Shown piece after piece: positions 49,259 to 58,881 of a stretch of 64,000 nt of DNA. Source of the DNA: Nocardioides pocheonensis. GTDB lineage: Bacteria; Actinomycetota; Actinomycetes; Propionibacteriales; Nocardioidaceae. Numbering within the stretch: the first letter of the stretch is position 1; every line of letters starts with the position of its first letter. The translations under genes were made by a program, and so were the position numbers. The DNA lies in contig NZ_RJSF01000040.1 in the NCBI RefSeq assembly GCF_003725535.1, positions 1 through 64,000 of the forward strand, written 5' to 3'. The notes below the pieces were generated by a model that did not search any database, was not told where the DNA came from, and saw only the letters and a program-made list of their open reading frames with translations.

Positions 49259-49876
49259 TCAGTCTGCCGCAGCCGGCGCGGTGGCCCAGAACTCGTGCCA
49301 GACGAAGCCCAGCTCGTCGAACATCAGCCGCAGCAGCGGCACGCTGATCCCGACGACGTTGTGGGGGTCGCCGCTGACGCCCGAGACGTACGCCGACCCG
49401 AGCCCGTCGATGGTGAACGCCCCGGCGACCTGGAGCGGCTCGCCGGAGGCGACGTAGGCCTCGATCTCCTCGTCGCTGAGCATGGCGAACCGGACCTGGG
49501 TGGCGGCGCTGCGGCCCAGCCAGACCTCCCGGTGCGTGTCGATCACGCAGTGCCCGGTGTGCAGGACACCGGACCGGCCGCGCATCCGCTGCCAGCGTGC
49601 GATCGCGTCGGCCTCGTCGACGGGCTTCCCGAGCATCTCACCGTCGAGCTCGAGCACGGAGTCGCAGCCGATCACGAGCGCCCGGGGCAGGGTCGCCGCG
49701 ACGGCGACGGCCTTGAGCTGCGCGAGCTTGAGCGCGAGCTCGGCGACGTTGTCGGCCTCGACGTCGTCCTCGTCGACACCGCTGACGATCACCTCGGGCC
49801 GCAGCCCGGCGGCCTGCAGGGTCTTGAGCCTCGCCGGTGAGGCGGAGGCGAGCACGAGGCGTGTCGGCGGGGGCAC
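49259..49876 (-). CDS. maf: Maf-family nucleotide pyrophosphatase
   Basis: 205 residues from GTG 49876. Maf markers: [14 protein letters not shown] near the N-terminus, [18 protein letters not shown] with the catalytic Asp, [20 protein letters not shown] and [15 protein letters not shown]. The family hydrolyses non-canonical nucleoside triphosphates. It lies 7 bases after the carboxylase epsilon gene, the same order (accD, accE, maf) as in mycobacteria. Confidence 0.93.
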   Translation of the reverse strand: MPPPTRLVLASASPARLKTLQAAGLRPEVIVSGVDEDDVEADNVAELALKLAQLKAVAVAATLPRALVIGCDSVLELDGEMLGKPVDEADAIARWQRMRGRSGVLHTGHCVIDTHREVWLGRSAATQVRFAMLSDEEIEAYVASGEPLQVAGAFTIDGLGSAYVSGVSGDPHNVVGISVPLLRLMFDELGFVWHEFWATAPAAAD

Positions 49877-49883
49877 GGGCGTC

Positions 49884-50102
49884 CTAGCGCGGGAGCGCGC
49901 TGGCGCGCCAGGCGCCCGGACCGGGTCGGAGCGCCGCGCGGGTGCGGCGCTGGCGCGCCGCCCAGAGGGAGCGGGGCTTGGGCGGGGGCGGGGTCGTCTG
50001 GAGAGAGGACAGCACTGCGACGATCGCGGCGATCTCCTCGGGGGTGGCGTCTGGGTTGATGATCTCCAGCTTGGGTGCCGGGATCGCCGACCGGTCAGTC
50101 AT
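49884..50102 (-). CDS. accE: Acyl-CoA carboxylase epsilon subunit
   Basis: 72 residues from ATG 50102. The signature of the small actinobacterial epsilon chain is clear: LEIINPDATPEEIAAIVAVLSSL, then a Pro/Arg-rich tail ending in a W-rich segment (RSLWAARQRR). Epsilon subunits stimulate AccA3-AccD complexes, especially propionyl-CoA carboxylase. It lies between accD and maf, and a strong hairpin precedes it. Confidence 0.88.
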   Translation of the reverse strand: MTDRSAIPAPKLEIINPDATPEEIAAIVAVLSSLQTTPPPPKPRSLWAARQRRTRAALRPGPGAWRASALPR

Positions 50103-50148
50103 GCGCTCCTCCGCTTCGCTCCTCCGCGCATGGCGGACCGCTCGGCTC

Positions 50149-50193
50149 CATCCCCCTGCTCGGGGGGGCTCCGGCCCCCGTCACAGGGGGATG
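50149..50193 (-). terminator. Hairpin at the accD stop, before accE
   Basis: CATCCCCCTG (50149-50158) pairs with CAGGGGGATG (50184-50193), and an inner GGGGG/CCCCC adds to the stem. One arm is in the last codons of accD. It is a probable attenuator that lowers accE-maf expression relative to accD. Confidence 0.55.
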
Positions 50194-51800
50194 TTCCCGT
50201 GCTTCTTGGGCGGCAGCGTCTCGCGCTTGGTGGCCAGCAGCCGCAGCGCCCGGACGACCTCCACCCGCGTCTCGCGCGGAGGGATCACCGCGTCGATGTA
50301 GCCGCGCTCCGCGGCGACGTACGGGTTGGCGAGGGTGTCCTCGTACTCCTGGATCAGCTCGGCACGGCGGGCCTCGACGTCGCCGCCCTCCTTCTCCACC
50401 GCCTTGAGCGTCTTGCGGTGCACGATGTTGGCCGCGCCCTGGGCTCCCATCACGGCGATCTGCGCGGTCGGCCAGGCCAGGTTGATGTCGGCCCCGAGGT
50501 GCTTGGACCCCATGACGTCGTAGGCGCCGCCGTACGCCTTGCGGGTGATCACCGTGACCAGCGGGACGGTCGCCTCGGCGTAGGCGTAGATCAGCTTCGC
50601 GCCGCGCCGGATGATGCCGTTCCACTCCTGGTCGGTGCCGGGCAGGAAGCCGGGGACGTCGACGAAGGTGAGCACCGGGATGTTGAACGAGTCGCAGGTG
50701 CGCACGAAGCGGGCGGCCTTCTCCGAGGCGTCGATGTCCAGCGTGCCGGCGAACTGCATCGGCTGGTTGGCCACGACGCCGACGGACCTACCCTCCACGC
50801 GGCCGAAGCCGATGATGATGTTCGGCGCGAACAGCGGCATCACCTCGAGGAACTCCTGGTCGTCCAGGACCGCCTCGATCACCGTGTGCATGTCGTAGGG
50901 CTGGTTCGGGGAGTCCGGGATCAGCGTGTCCAGCGCCGTGTCGAGGTCGCCAACCTCGAGATCGGCGACCTCGTCGAAGGTCGGCGGGTCGTCGAGGTTG
51001 TTCTGCGGCAGGTAGGACAGCAGCGCCTTGACGTAGTCCAGCGCGTCGTCCTCGTCGGCGCCCATGTAGTGGGCGTTGCCCGACTTGGTGTTGTGCGTGC
51101 GCGCGCCGCCGAGCTCCTCCATGCTGACGTCCTCGCCGGTGACCGTCTTGATCACGTCGGGACCGGTGATGAACATGTTGGAGGTGCCGTCGACCATGAT
51201 CGTGAAGTCGGTGACCGCGGGGGAGTAGACGTGGCCGCCGGCGCAGGAGCCCATGATCAGGCTGATCTGCGGGATCACGCCCGAGGCGTGCACGTTGCGG
51301 CGGAAGATCTCGCCGTACAGGCCGAGGCTGACCACGCCCTCCTGGATGCGAGCGCCGGCACCCTCGTTGATGCCGATGATCGGGCACCCGGTCTTCATCG
51401 CGAGGTCCATCACCTTGGTGATCTTCTCGCCGTAGACCTCACCGAGGGAGCCGCCGAAGATCGTGAAGTCCTGCGAGAACACGCACGCCTGGCGGCCCTC
51501 GATGGTGCCGTAGCCGGTGATCACGCCGTCGCCGTACGGACGGTTCTTCTGCAGGCCGAACGCCGTCGACCGGTGCCGGGCCAGCTCGTCCAGCTCGACG
51601 AACGAGCCCTCGTCGAACAGCTTCTCGATGCGCTCGCGCGCCGTCATCTTGCCCTTGGCGTGCTGCTTCTCGACCGCCTTGTCCGAAGCGGCGTGCACCG
51701 CCTCGTCGACGCGACGCTCGAGGTCCTCGAGCTTGCCGGCGGTCGTGTGGATGTCGATGTCGGTCGGGACGTCTGTGCCCTCGCCGGGTTGTGCGCTCAC
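50181..51800 (-). CDS. accD5: Acyl-CoA (propionyl-CoA) carboxylase beta chain
   Basis: 539 residues from GTG 51800. Carboxyltransferase chain of the AccD5/PccB group: [28 protein letters not shown]-type region ([16 protein letters not shown]), [13 protein letters not shown] with the oxyanion glycines, [16 protein letters not shown], and the C-terminal [10 protein letters not shown] and [15 protein letters not shown]. It transfers carboxyl from biotin to acyl-CoA. Neighbours accE, maf and birA give the mycobacterial accD5 order, so propionyl-CoA is the preferred substrate guess, feeding MutAB. Confidence 0.94.
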   Translation of the reverse strand: MSAQPGEGTDVPTDIDIHTTAGKLEDLERRVDEAVHAASDKAVEKQHAKGKMTARERIEKLFDEGSFVELDELARHRSTAFGLQKNRPYGDGVITGYGTIEGRQACVFSQDFTIFGGSLGEVYGEKITKVMDLAMKTGCPIIGINEGAGARIQEGVVSLGLYGEIFRRNVHASGVIPQISLIMGSCAGGHVYSPAVTDFTIMVDGTSNMFITGPDVIKTVTGEDVSMEELGGARTHNTKSGNAHYMGADEDDALDYVKALLSYLPQNNLDDPPTFDEVADLEVGDLDTALDTLIPDSPNQPYDMHTVIEAVLDDQEFLEVMPLFAPNIIIGFGRVEGRSVGVVANQPMQFAGTLDIDASEKAARFVRTCDSFNIPVLTFVDVPGFLPGTDQEWNGIIRRGAKLIYAYAEATVPLVTVITRKAYGGAYDVMGSKHLGADINLAWPTAQIAVMGAQGAANIVHRKTLKAVEKEGGDVEARRAELIQEYEDTLANPYVAAERGYIDAVIPPRETRVEVVRALRLLATKRETLPPKKHGNIPL

Positions 51801-51871
51801 GCTGTCGACTCCTGCTCGGTGCTGGGTCCGGGGACTGGCTCCTGCGTTGTTCCTGCGTCAATCTAGTGCCT

Positions 51872-52654
51872 GTGCCGGACACCGAATCCTCGTGGTCACC
51901 TCTCGAACCCGATCAGCTGTCCGCAGCAGCCGGGCCCGCCTGGACCGTGACCCTGCTGCCCACGGCCGAGTCGACCAACGCCGCGGCCCCGCCCGTCGCC
52001 GGGTCGATCCTGGTCGCCGACCACCAGACCGCCGGCCGGGGCCGGCTCGACCGGCGCTGGGAGACGCCCCCGGGCACGGCGCTGACCTTCTCGGCGGTGG
52101 TCGACCCGGAGCTGGCCGACCAGGACTGGCCGCTGCTGCCGCTGGCCACGGCCCTCGCCGTCGCCGAAGGCGTACGCCGGGCCGCCGACGTCGACCCGCG
52201 GCTGAAGTGGCCCAACGACCTGCTCCTCCCCGGTGATCCCGACGACGGCAAGCTGGCCGGCATCCTGCTGGAGCGGGTCGCCAACCCCGAGGACTCCGAC
52301 CGTCCGCTCGCCGTGATCGGGATCGGGATCAACGTCGGCATGACCCGTGAGCAGCTGCCCGTGCCGACCGCGACGTCGCTGGCCATCGCGGGCGCGCACG
52401 TGGACCGCACCCAGGTCTTCCACGAGGTGGTCGCCGCCCTCACGCGCGTGCTGGACCGGCTCTCCGACGACCCGGCCTCGGTGCTCGAGCAGTACCGCGG
52501 CGCCTGCACCACGCTCGGTCGGCACGTCGAGGTGCACCTCCCGGACGGCACCGTCCTCACCGGTCTGGCCGAGGACGTCGACCGGCACGGCCGACTCGTC
52601 GTCGACGGCAAGCCGGTCGGCGCCGGAGACGTCGTCCACGTGCGTCCGACGTGA
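51872..52654 (+). CDS. birA: Biotin-[acetyl-CoA carboxylase] ligase
   Basis: About 260 residues from GTG 51872, 7 bases after CAATCT; GTG 51866 is an alternative. Catalytic words: TESTNAAA, ADHQTAGRGRLDRRW (the GRGR biotinyl-AMP loop), LKWPNDLLLP with the active Lys, GKLAGILLE and GIGINVG. There is no N-terminal helix-turn-helix, so it is the monofunctional type. It biotinylates the AccA3-type chain encoded at 41025-42812 and is divergent from accD5. Confidence 0.94.
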   Translation: MPDTESSWSPLEPDQLSAAAGPAWTVTLLPTAESTNAAAPPVAGSILVADHQTAGRGRLDRRWETPPGTALTFSAVVDPELADQDWPLLPLATALAVAEGVRRAADVDPRLKWPNDLLLPGDPDDGKLAGILLERVANPEDSDRPLAVIGIGINVGMTREQLPVPTATSLAIAGAHVDRTQVFHEVVAALTRVLDRLSDDPASVLEQYRGACTTLGRHVEVHLPDGTVLTGLAEDVDRHGRLVVDGKPVGAGDVVHVRPT

Positions 52655-52666
52655 CATGATCCACAC

Positions 52667-53182
52667 GTGGCGATCAATCCCAAGCTGCTGAACGAGGGCG
52701 AGAGCGTCGTCTGGTCGACCCGGACGCACGTGAAGGCGCTCTTCGTCCCTGCTCTCGTGCTGATCCTCGCCGCCGGCATCGGCGGCTACCTCTCCAGCCT
52801 CCCCGAGAGCCACCAGAACGTCTGGCTGACCATCATCTGGGTGATCGCCGGGCTGGTGGTCCTCGTCTACGCCGTGTGGCCGTTCCTGAAGTGGTGGACC
52901 ACGACCTACACCGTCACCAACCGCCGGCTGACGACCCACAGCGGCGTGCTCAACCGCACCGGTCACGACATCCCGCTCGCCCGGATCAGCGACGTCTCCT
53001 ACGAGAAGGACCTCCTCGACCGGGTCTTCGGCTGCGGCACGCTGGTGATCTCCGACGCCAGCGAGCAGGGCCGGGTCGCGCTCCAGGACATCCCGCGCGT
53101 GGAGCAGCTCCAGCTGAAGCTCTCCGACCTGCTCTTCCACGGCAGCCAGCCCACGAGCTCGGCCACCGATGACGGGACCTGA
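52667..53182 (+). CDS. Membrane protein with bacterial PH domain (bPH_2)
   Basis: 171 residues from GTG 52667, 6 bases after CATGAT. Two transmembrane segments (about residues 26-45 and 53-72) are followed by a PH domain: TTTYTVTNRRLTTHSGVLNRTGHDIPLARISDVSYEKDLLDRVFGCGTLVI, the YdbS/bPH_2 consensus. The function is unknown. The nucleotide cyclase gene starts inside its last 14 bases, so the two are coupled and may act together at the membrane. Confidence 0.88.
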   Translation: MAINPKLLNEGESVVWSTRTHVKALFVPALVLILAAGIGGYLSSLPESHQNVWLTIIWVIAGLVVLVYAVWPFLKWWTTTYTVTNRRLTTHSGVLNRTGHDIPLARISDVSYEKDLLDRVFGCGTLVISDASEQGRVALQDIPRVEQLQLKLSDLLFHGSQPTSSATDDGT

Positions 53183-54185
53183 CCCGACCGAGGTTCCCGA
53201 GCCGGGTGGCCCGACCGGAGCCGACCTCGAGCGCGCCATCCTCGGGGAGACGCCGACGCTGAGCGGCAGCGACATCGCCGCGGCGGCCGGCGTGTCCCTG
53301 GCGGACGCCCGCCGGCTGTGGCGGGCCCTCGGGTTCCCCGACGCGGCGAACCAGAACGCGTTCACCACCGCCGACCGCGACGCCCTCATCCTGGTCGCCG
53401 AGGCGGTCGCGGAGACCGGCATCGACTTCGAGACCATGCTCCGCCTGACCCGCGCGGTCGGGCAGACCGTCGCGAGGCTCGCCGACTGGGAGGTCGCCAC
53501 GATCTCGTCGGCCGTCGACGAGTTCGCCGCCCGCGACGGCGCCTCCGCGGACATGATGAAGGCGACCGTGCGCCTGGTCGAGGAGCTGAGCGCCCGCTTC
53601 GACCGGCTGCTGGTGTACTCCTGGCGCCGGCACCTCGCGGCGGCGATCGGCCGGATCGAGGCGTTCGCGGCGACCGACGACGAGACGGTCACGGAGGCGA
53701 CCGTCGGGTTCGCCGACCTGGTCGCGTTCACGGCGCTGAGCAACGAGCTCGGCGAGGACGAGCTCGGCGACCTGGTGGAGATCTTCGAGACCCGGTGCTC
53801 CGACGTGATCGCCGACCACAACGGTCGCGTGATCAAGACGCTCGGCGACTCGGTGCTGTTCCTCGAGCTGGACCCCGTCCAGGCGATCGACATCGCGCTC
53901 GACATCATCGCGGTCGTCGGGCGCGACGAGCGGCTGCCCGACGTACGCCTCGGGCTGGCGACGGGCCCGGTGGTGCTGCGCATGGGCGACGTGTACGGAC
54001 CCCCGGTCAACCTGGCGGCGCGCTTCACCGCGGTCGCCCGCCGCAACCGGGTGATCATCGACGAGCGCACGGCCGAGCTGCTCCCGGTGGTCGACTTCGA
54101 GACCCGCAAGCTGCCGGCCCGCCCCCTGCGCGGCTTCGGCGACGTGGAGCCGGTCACGGTCCGCCGCACGCGCCCTCGTCACTGA
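53169..54185 (+). CDS. Class III adenylate/guanylate cyclase with N-terminal regulatory domain
   Basis: 338 residues from ATG 53169, overlapping the PH-domain gene. The N-terminal half (about 1-165) resembles the pH-sensing/autoinhibitory domain of Rv1264-type cyclases (LERAILGETPTLSGSDIAAAAGVS, FTTADRDALILVAEAV). The catalytic domain has metal Asp 183 (FADLVAFT) and Asp 227 (TLGDS), adenine-selecting Lys 224 and the VNLAARF transition-state Asn and Arg. All catalytic residues are present, so it should make cAMP. A dispersed repeat follows the stop. Confidence 0.92.
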   Translation: MTGPDPTEVPEPGGPTGADLERAILGETPTLSGSDIAAAAGVSLADARRLWRALGFPDAANQNAFTTADRDALILVAEAVAETGIDFETMLRLTRAVGQTVARLADWEVATISSAVDEFAARDGASADMMKATVRLVEELSARFDRLLVYSWRRHLAAAIGRIEAFAATDDETVTEATVGFADLVAFTALSNELGEDELGDLVEIFETRCSDVIADHNGRVIKTLGDSVLFLELDPVQAIDIALDIIAVVGRDERLPDVRLGLATGPVVLRMGDVYGPPVNLAARFTAVARRNRVIIDERTAELLPVVDFETRKLPARPLRGFGDVEPVTVRRTRPRH

Positions 54186-54207
54186 GGTTTCGGCAGGCTC
54201 AACCACC
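54186..54207. repeat. Dispersed repeat filling the gap between cyclase and mug
   Basis: GGTTTCGGCAGGCTCAACCA followed by CC begins the base after the cyclase stop and ends two bases before the convergent mug stop. It makes up nearly the whole 24-base gap. Confidence 0.8.
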
Positions 54208-54209
54208 GG

Positions 54210-54776
54210 CTAGACCACTCCGGCCGCCTCCGCCGCCGCCCGGTACGCCGTCGCGAGCGTCGCCACGGTGTCGTGGGCGTTGAGACCGGACGGGTTCGGC
54301 ACCACCCAGAGCTCGGAGTGCCCGAGCGGGTCCGGCTGCCGGCCGACCGTGGCCTTCCGTGCACCGAACGCCGCCCGGTACGCCGTGATCCCGGCAACAG
54401 CGACCACGGCGGGACGCCACGCCTCGACGCGCTCGACCAGCCGCGCGCCACCGTCGCGCAGCTCGGCGGTCGACAGCTCGTCCGCACGCGCGCTGGCCCG
54501 CGCGACCAGGTTCGTGATCCCCAGCCCCCGCCCCACGAAGTACGCGCGGTCCGCGTCGGTCATGCCGGCGGCCGGGTCGATCGGCCGCTCGATGATCCCG
54601 GCGGCGAGCAGGGCGGGGTAGAACCGGTTCGCCGGGTGCGCGAAGTGGGTCTGCACCGCGGCGGTCCAGAGACCGGGGTTGATGCCGACGAAGAGCAGCC
54701 GCACACCGTCGCCGACGAGGTCGGGCACGACCGCGCCACGGAAGGCGTCGAGCTCGGCACGGGTGAAGCGGGGCAC
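54210..54776 (-). CDS. mug: Mismatch-specific uracil/thymine DNA glycosylase
   Basis: 188 residues from GTG 54776, 7 bases after TACGCT. It has the glycosylase motifs GINPGLW (catalytic loop with Asn) and VPNPSGLNAH (minor-groove wedge). It removes U or T and lesions from mispairs with G. An upstream extension to 54947 is open but lacks family resemblance and crosses the promoter. It is divergent from purK with 37 bases between starts, each with its own -10 box. Confidence 0.92.
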   Translation of the reverse strand: MPRFTRAELDAFRGAVVPDLVGDGVRLLFVGINPGLWTAAVQTHFAHPANRFYPALLAAGIIERPIDPAAGMTDADRAYFVGRGLGITNLVARASARADELSTAELRDGGARLVERVEAWRPAVVAVAGITAYRAAFGARKATVGRQPDPLGHSELWVVPNPSGLNAHDTVATLATAYRAAAEAAGVV

Positions 54777-54813
54777 GGAGGACAGCGTAGGGATCGCCGG
54801 ATAGGGTCCACCC

Positions 54814-55965
54814 GTGCCACTCGCGCCCACCGTCGCCGTGATCGGGGGCGGCCAGCTCGCCCGGATGATGGCCGAGCCCGCTGCCGCCCTGGGCATCCCG
54901 CTGCGGCTCCTCGCCGAGGCTCCCGGTGTCTCGGCCGCGCAGGTCATCGCCGACCACGAGGTCGGCGACTACACCGACCTCACCACGCTGCGGCTGGTGA
55001 CCGACGGCTGCGCCGCGGTGACGTTCGACCATGAGCACGTGCCGACCGAGCACCTGCACGCCCTCGAGGCCGACGGCATCGCCGTGCGCCCCGGGCCCGA
55101 GGCGCTGGTACACGCCCAGGACAAGGGCGTGATGCGTGCGGCCCTCGCCGACCTCGGCATTCCGTGCCCGCGCAACGCCATCGTCGAGACCCCGGCCGAG
55201 GTCGACGACTTCGGCTACCCGTGCGTGCTCAAGACCACGCGCGGCGGGTACGACGGCAAGGGCGTCTGGTTCGTGACCTCCGAGGAGGACGCGGTCGACG
55301 TCTTCGCGCAGACCGCCGACACCGGCGTGCGCATCCTGGCCGAGGAGCTCGTGGACTTCCGTCGCGAGCTGTCCGCACTGGTGGCGCGCTCGCCCTCCGG
55401 GCAGGTCGCGGCTTGGCCGGTGGTGGCCTCCGAGCAGCGCGACGGCATCTGCCGCGAGGTGATCGCCCCCGCTCCGGACCTCGACCCCGACCTCGCCGTC
55501 CAGGCGCAGCAGATCGCGATGACCGTCGCGGGCGAGCTCGGCGTGGTCGGCGTGCTCGCCGTCGAGCTCTTCGAGACCACCGACGGCCGCGTGCTGGTCA
55601 ACGAGCTCGCGATGCGCCCGCACAACACCGGGCACTGGACGCAGGACGGGTCGGTCACCTCCCAGTTCGAGAACCACCTGCGTGCCGTGCTCGACCTGCC
55701 GCTCGGTGCGCCGGACGCCCGCGCGCCGTGGACGGTGATGGTGAACATCCTGGCGGGGGAGGGCGCCGGGCGCCTGTACGACGGCTACCCGCACGCGCTC
55801 GCCCGTGACCCGCGGATCCGGGTGCACCTCTACGGCAAGGGCCTGCGTCCGGGCCGCAAGGTGGGGCACGTCAACGCGTACGGCGACGACCTCGACGACT
55901 GCCTCGAGCGGGCCCGTCATGCGGCAGCATGGTTCGCGGGCGAACTGGGAGATGAGAGCGAATGA
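54814..55965 (+). CDS. purK: N5-carboxyaminoimidazole ribonucleotide synthase
   Basis: 383 residues from GTG 54814, 6 bases after TAGGGT. ATP-grasp: [79 protein letters not shown]. Makes N5-CAIR in purine synthesis. The stop overlaps purE by 4 bases. Confidence 0.96.
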   Translation: MPLAPTVAVIGGGQLARMMAEPAAALGIPLRLLAEAPGVSAAQVIADHEVGDYTDLTTLRLVTDGCAAVTFDHEHVPTEHLHALEADGIAVRPGPEALVHAQDKGVMRAALADLGIPCPRNAIVETPAEVDDFGYPCVLKTTRGGYDGKGVWFVTSEEDAVDVFAQTADTGVRILAEELVDFRRELSALVARSPSGQVAAWPVVASEQRDGICREVIAPAPDLDPDLAVQAQQIAMTVAGELGVVGVLAVELFETTDGRVLVNELAMRPHNTGHWTQDGSVTSQFENHLRAVLDLPLGAPDARAPWTVMVNILAGEGAGRLYDGYPHALARDPRIRVHLYGKGLRPGRKVGHVNAYGDDLDDCLERARHAAAWFAGELGDESE

Positions 55966-56519
55966 CGGACCCGATGGTCGAGCCTGCCGAAACCCCTGCC
56001 GACACCCGGCCGCGTGTCGGCATCGTGATGGGCTCTGACTCCGACTGGCCGGTGATGAAGGCCGCCGCGGAGGCACTCGAGGAGTTCGACATCGCCTTCG
56101 AGGCCGACGTCGTCTCGGCGCACCGGATGCCCGAGGAGATGATCGGCTACGGCAAGGAGGCCGCCGGCCGCGGTCTTCAGGTGATCATCGCCGGAGCCGG
56201 GGGAGCGGCGCACCTGCCGGGCATGCTGGCCTCGGTGACGCCGCTGCCGGTGATCGGCGTACCGGTGCCGCTGAAGTACCTCGACGGGATGGACTCCCTG
56301 CTCTCGATCGTGCAGATGCCGGCCGGCGTGCCGGTGGCGGCCGTCGCCGTCGGCAACGCCCGCAACGCCGGCCTGCTCGCGGTCCGCATCCTCGCCGCGA
56401 CCGACCCCGGGCTGCAGGACAGGATGACGGCCTTCCAGGCGGCCTTGCGCGACACCGCCCACGAGAAGGGCAAGGCCGTCCGCGAGCAGGCCGCCGGACC
56501 CCGGAAGCTCGGGTTCTGA
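55962..56519 (+). CDS. purE: N5-CAIR mutase
   Basis: 185 residues from ATG 55962, coupled to purK. Class I Pur[35 protein letters not shown] with the catalytic His, [14 protein letters not shown]. The first 22 residues ([18 protein letters not shown]) are an extension before the usual start; VEPAETP comes from a dispersed repeat at 55975-55994. It rearranges N5-CAIR to CAIR. Confidence 0.96.
   Translation: MTDPMVEPAETPADTRPRVGIVMGSDSDWPVMKAAAEALEEFDIAFEADVVSAHRMPEEMIGYGKEAAGRGLQVIIAGAGGAAHLPGMLASVTPLPVIGVPVPLKYLDGMDSLLSIVQMPAGVPVAAVAVGNARNAGLLAVRILAATDPGLQDRMTAFQAALRDTAHEKGKAVREQAAGPRKLGF
55975..55994 (+). repeat. Dispersed repeat within the purE 5' end
   Basis: TGGTCGAGCCTGCCGAAACC, the cleanest short-form copy in the window, is read in frame as VEPAET in the PurE N-terminus. 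Confidence 0.8.
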
Positions 56520-56523
56520 GGGC

Positions 56524-56769
56524 TCAGACCTGGTCGGTGGCGGCGAGGCGGTCCGTGTCCGCCATGTAGCTCAGCGCGTCGGTGAGGCTCTGCAGCGAGC
56601 GCATGGCGGCCAGTGCGAACGGCGACTCCCCGGTCGTGTCGTGCAGCGAGGCGGGCACCACGCCGAGACCGGAGACGTCGTGCGTCCCGTCGGCGAGCTC
56701 CGCCCGCGCGGTCACGTCGGAGCCGTCGTCGGCCAGCGTGATCGACACGTGCCAGGTCTGGGTGTTCAT
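56524..56769 (-). CDS. Small dsRBD-fold protein (DUF1876-like)
   Basis: 81 residues from ATG 56769. WHVSITLADDGSDVTARAELADGTHDVSGLG followed by a helix LAAMRSLQSLTDALSYMAD matches the layout of small actinobacterial DUF1876-type proteins: an antiparallel sheet and a C-terminal helix. It has no known reaction. It lies alone between purE and the aldolase gene on the opposite strand. The family match is from memory and moderate. Confidence 0.6.
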   Translation of the reverse strand: MNTQTWHVSITLADDGSDVTARAELADGTHDVSGLGVVPASLHDTTGESPFALAAMRSLQSLTDALSYMADTDRLAATDQV

Positions 56770-56936
56770 CAGTGTGTCCCCCTCGAGACGTCAGTCGTGC
56801 AACCCATCCAAGGAAACCGTGCCGGCACGGCGGTCTGCAGAGCCGAACGGCAGCGATCCGGAGGACCTATGGGACTACGAGCGTGGGACCGATGGACGGA
56901 GTGTTGAGGTGGTGGAGCGATACCAGGGAGGTCATC

Positions 56937-57863
56937 ATGAGCACCCGCGTCGACGAGATCCTGTCGTGGTACCCGACGGCGGACCCACGCACGATCGGCA
57001 ACCTGCGCCGCATGCTGGTGCACGGGCGCACCGGCGGCACCGGGAAGCTCGTGGTGCTGCCCGTGGACCAGGGCTTCGAGCACGGACCCGGGCGCAGCTT
57101 CGCGGCCAACCCGGCCGGCTACGACCCGCGGTACCACGCTCAGCTCGCGGTCGACGCCGGGTGCAGTGCGCACGCGCTGCCCCTGGGCGCGTGCGAGCTG
57201 GTCGCGCCCCGGTACGCCGCCGAGCTGCCCCTGATCCTCAAGTGCAACAGCTCCGACTCGCTGTACGTCGGCACGGATCCGGAGCCGGCGGTGACCGCGA
57301 GCGTCGAGGACGCCGTCCGGCTCGGCTGTGTCGCGGTGGGCTTCACGATCTACCCGGGCTCGTCAGGACGGAACCGGATGTACGAGCAGCTCCGCTCGCT
57401 CGCCCGGGACGCGGACGCCGCCGGGCTGGTGCTCGTGGTGTGGTCCTACCCGCGCGGGAGCGGCATCTCCAAGGACGGCCAGACCGCCGTGGACGTGGTG
57501 GCGTACGCCGCCCACCTGGCCGCCCAGCTCGGAGCGCACGTGATCAAGGTGAAGCCGCCGACCGAGCACATCGAGAGCGACCAGGCCCGGGCGGCGCTCG
57601 ACAAGGCCGGCGTACCCCTCGGCACGCTCGCTGACCGGGTGCGTCACGTCGTGCAGTCCGCGTTCGACGGGCACCGGGTCGTGATCTTCTCCGGTGGTGC
57701 GGCGAAGGAGACCGCCGCAGTGCTGGAGGAGAACCGGCAGACCGCGCTCGGCGGCGGCTTCGGCACGATCATGGGCCGCAACTCGTTCCAGCGCCCGCAC
57801 GACGAGGCCGTGCAGCTGCTCCACGACGTGATGGACATCCACGTCGGCACGTCGCCGAGCTAG
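56937..57863 (+). CDS. Class I fructose-bisphosphate aldolase (DhnA/FbaB type)
   Basis: 308 residues from ATG 56937, with GGGAGG 7 bases before it; upstream ATG-like starts lack that site. It has the DhnA barrel words VLPVDQGFEHGPGRSF, LPLILKCNSSDSLY, LVVWSYPRGSGI and HVIKVKPPTEHI, where Lys 204 or 206 is the Schiff-base candidate, and RVVIFSGGAAKE near the C-terminal phosphate site. It probably cleaves fructose-1,6-bisphosphate or a related ketose. Its TAG shares a CTAG with the convergent arfB stop. Confidence 0.87.
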   Translation: MSTRVDEILSWYPTADPRTIGNLRRMLVHGRTGGTGKLVVLPVDQGFEHGPGRSFAANPAGYDPRYHAQLAVDAGCSAHALPLGACELVAPRYAAELPLILKCNSSDSLYVGTDPEPAVTASVEDAVRLGCVAVGFTIYPGSSGRNRMYEQLRSLARDADAAGLVLVVWSYPRGSGISKDGQTAVDVVAYAAHLAAQLGAHVIKVKPPTEHIESDQARAALDKAGVPLGTLADRVRHVVQSAFDGHRVVIFSGGAAKETAAVLEENRQTALGGGFGTIMGRNSFQRPHDEAVQLLHDVMDIHVGTSPS

Positions 57864-58330
57864 CTGTCGCGCACCCGGCCCCGCAGCGCCTTGAGCTGAC
57901 CGCGGCGCACCTTGCTGTCGACCCGGCGCCGCTTCGCGCCGCGGCTCGGCTTGGTGGGCACCCGGGTGGCGGGCGGCGGGGCCAGGGCCTCGCGCACGCG
58001 GTCGGCGAGCCGCGTCCGTGCCGCGACCCGGTTGCGGTGCTGGGATCGGTGCTCGGACGCCGTGACCACCACGAGCGGTCCCAACCGGTCGAGGGCGCGG
58101 CTGCGCTGCTGGTCGCTGAACGCCACCGACGACGCGACGTCGAAGCGGAGCTCCACCTTGCTGTCGGTGGTGTTGACCGACTGGCCGCCCGGTCCGGAGG
58201 ACCGGGAGAACTGCTCGACCAGCTCGTGGGCGGGGATCACGAGTCCTCGCGGCAGGCCCGGACCGGAGGTGACGTGCAGGTCGCCGCCGGGCTCACCGTG
58301 CCGTGCGGTCCGCTCGACGGGTCGACTCAT
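57860..58330 (-). CDS. arfB: Alternative ribosome-rescue factor ArfB (peptidyl-tRNA hydrolase)
   Basis: 156 residues from ATG 58330, overlapping the CoA-binding gene stop (ATGA). The release-factor catalytic loop is present: [18 protein letters not shown] with GGQ at 48-50. The basic C-terminal tail ([22 protein letters not shown]) is the part that enters the empty mRNA channel of stalled ribosomes. It frees ribosomes on non-stop messages. Typical length is 140-150 residues. Confidence 0.94.
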   Translation of the reverse strand: MSRPVERTARHGEPGGDLHVTSGPGLPRGLVIPAHELVEQFSRSSGPGGQSVNTTDSKVELRFDVASSVAFSDQQRSRALDRLGPLVVVTASEHRSQHRNRVAARTRLADRVREALAPPPATRVPTKPSRGAKRRRVDSKVRRGQLKALRGRVRDS

Positions 58331-58782
58331 GCGGCGCGCTTGCGCCACTCGATGAGGGGACAGGTGTCCATCACCATCGGGACGCCGGCCTCCCAGGTGC
58401 GGGCAAAGGCGTCCTCGTCGACGACACCGAGCTGGAACCACACGCCCTTCGCGCCGATCGCCACCGCCTCGTCCGCGAACGGGCCGGCCGCCTCGGAGCG
58501 GCGGAACACGTCGACCACATCGACCGGGAACGGCACCTCGGAGAGGCTCCGGTAGCCCTGCTGGCCGAGCACGGTCGGAGCGCCGGGCTCGTCGAAGACC
58601 GGGTGGATCGGCACGATCCGCTTGCCGGCCCGCTGCAGCGCCGCCGCGATCTGGTACGCCGTACGGCTCGGGTCTCCGGACAGCCCCACGATCGCCCACG
58701 TCTGGAGGTCGTCGAGCATCGTGTCCACGACCGCGCGGTCCTGCCAGCTTCTCGAGATGTCCATGTCCTTGCCCGTACCCAT
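58327..58782 (-). CDS. CoA-binding (YccU-type) protein
   Basis: 151 residues from ATG 58782; ATG 58764 is an alternative. Rossmann-like CoA-binding domain: [51 protein letters not shown] and [15 protein letters not shown]. The family binds CoA; its role is not established. It is coupled to arfB, and 99 bases separate it from the divergent acyl-CoA dehydrogenase. Confidence 0.86.
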   Translation of the reverse strand: MGTGKDMDISRSWQDRAVVDTMLDDLQTWAIVGLSGDPSRTAYQIAAALQRAGKRIVPIHPVFDEPGAPTVLGQQGYRSLSEVPFPVDVVDVFRRSEAAGPFADEAVAIGAKGVWFQLGVVDEDAFARTWEAGVPMVMDTCPLIEWRKRAA

Positions 58783-58881
58783 GACGGGTCAACGGACACC
58801 GCGCAGGAGCCATTCCCGGGAGACGTATCTCACGGCCCGAAGCCGGTTAGGGGGCGTTCACTCGATCGTAGGATCACCGGC

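Noticed and set aside
54777-54947. N-terminal extension of mug
   Set aside because: It would cross the divergent promoters and purK start, and the extra sequence does not resemble the family.
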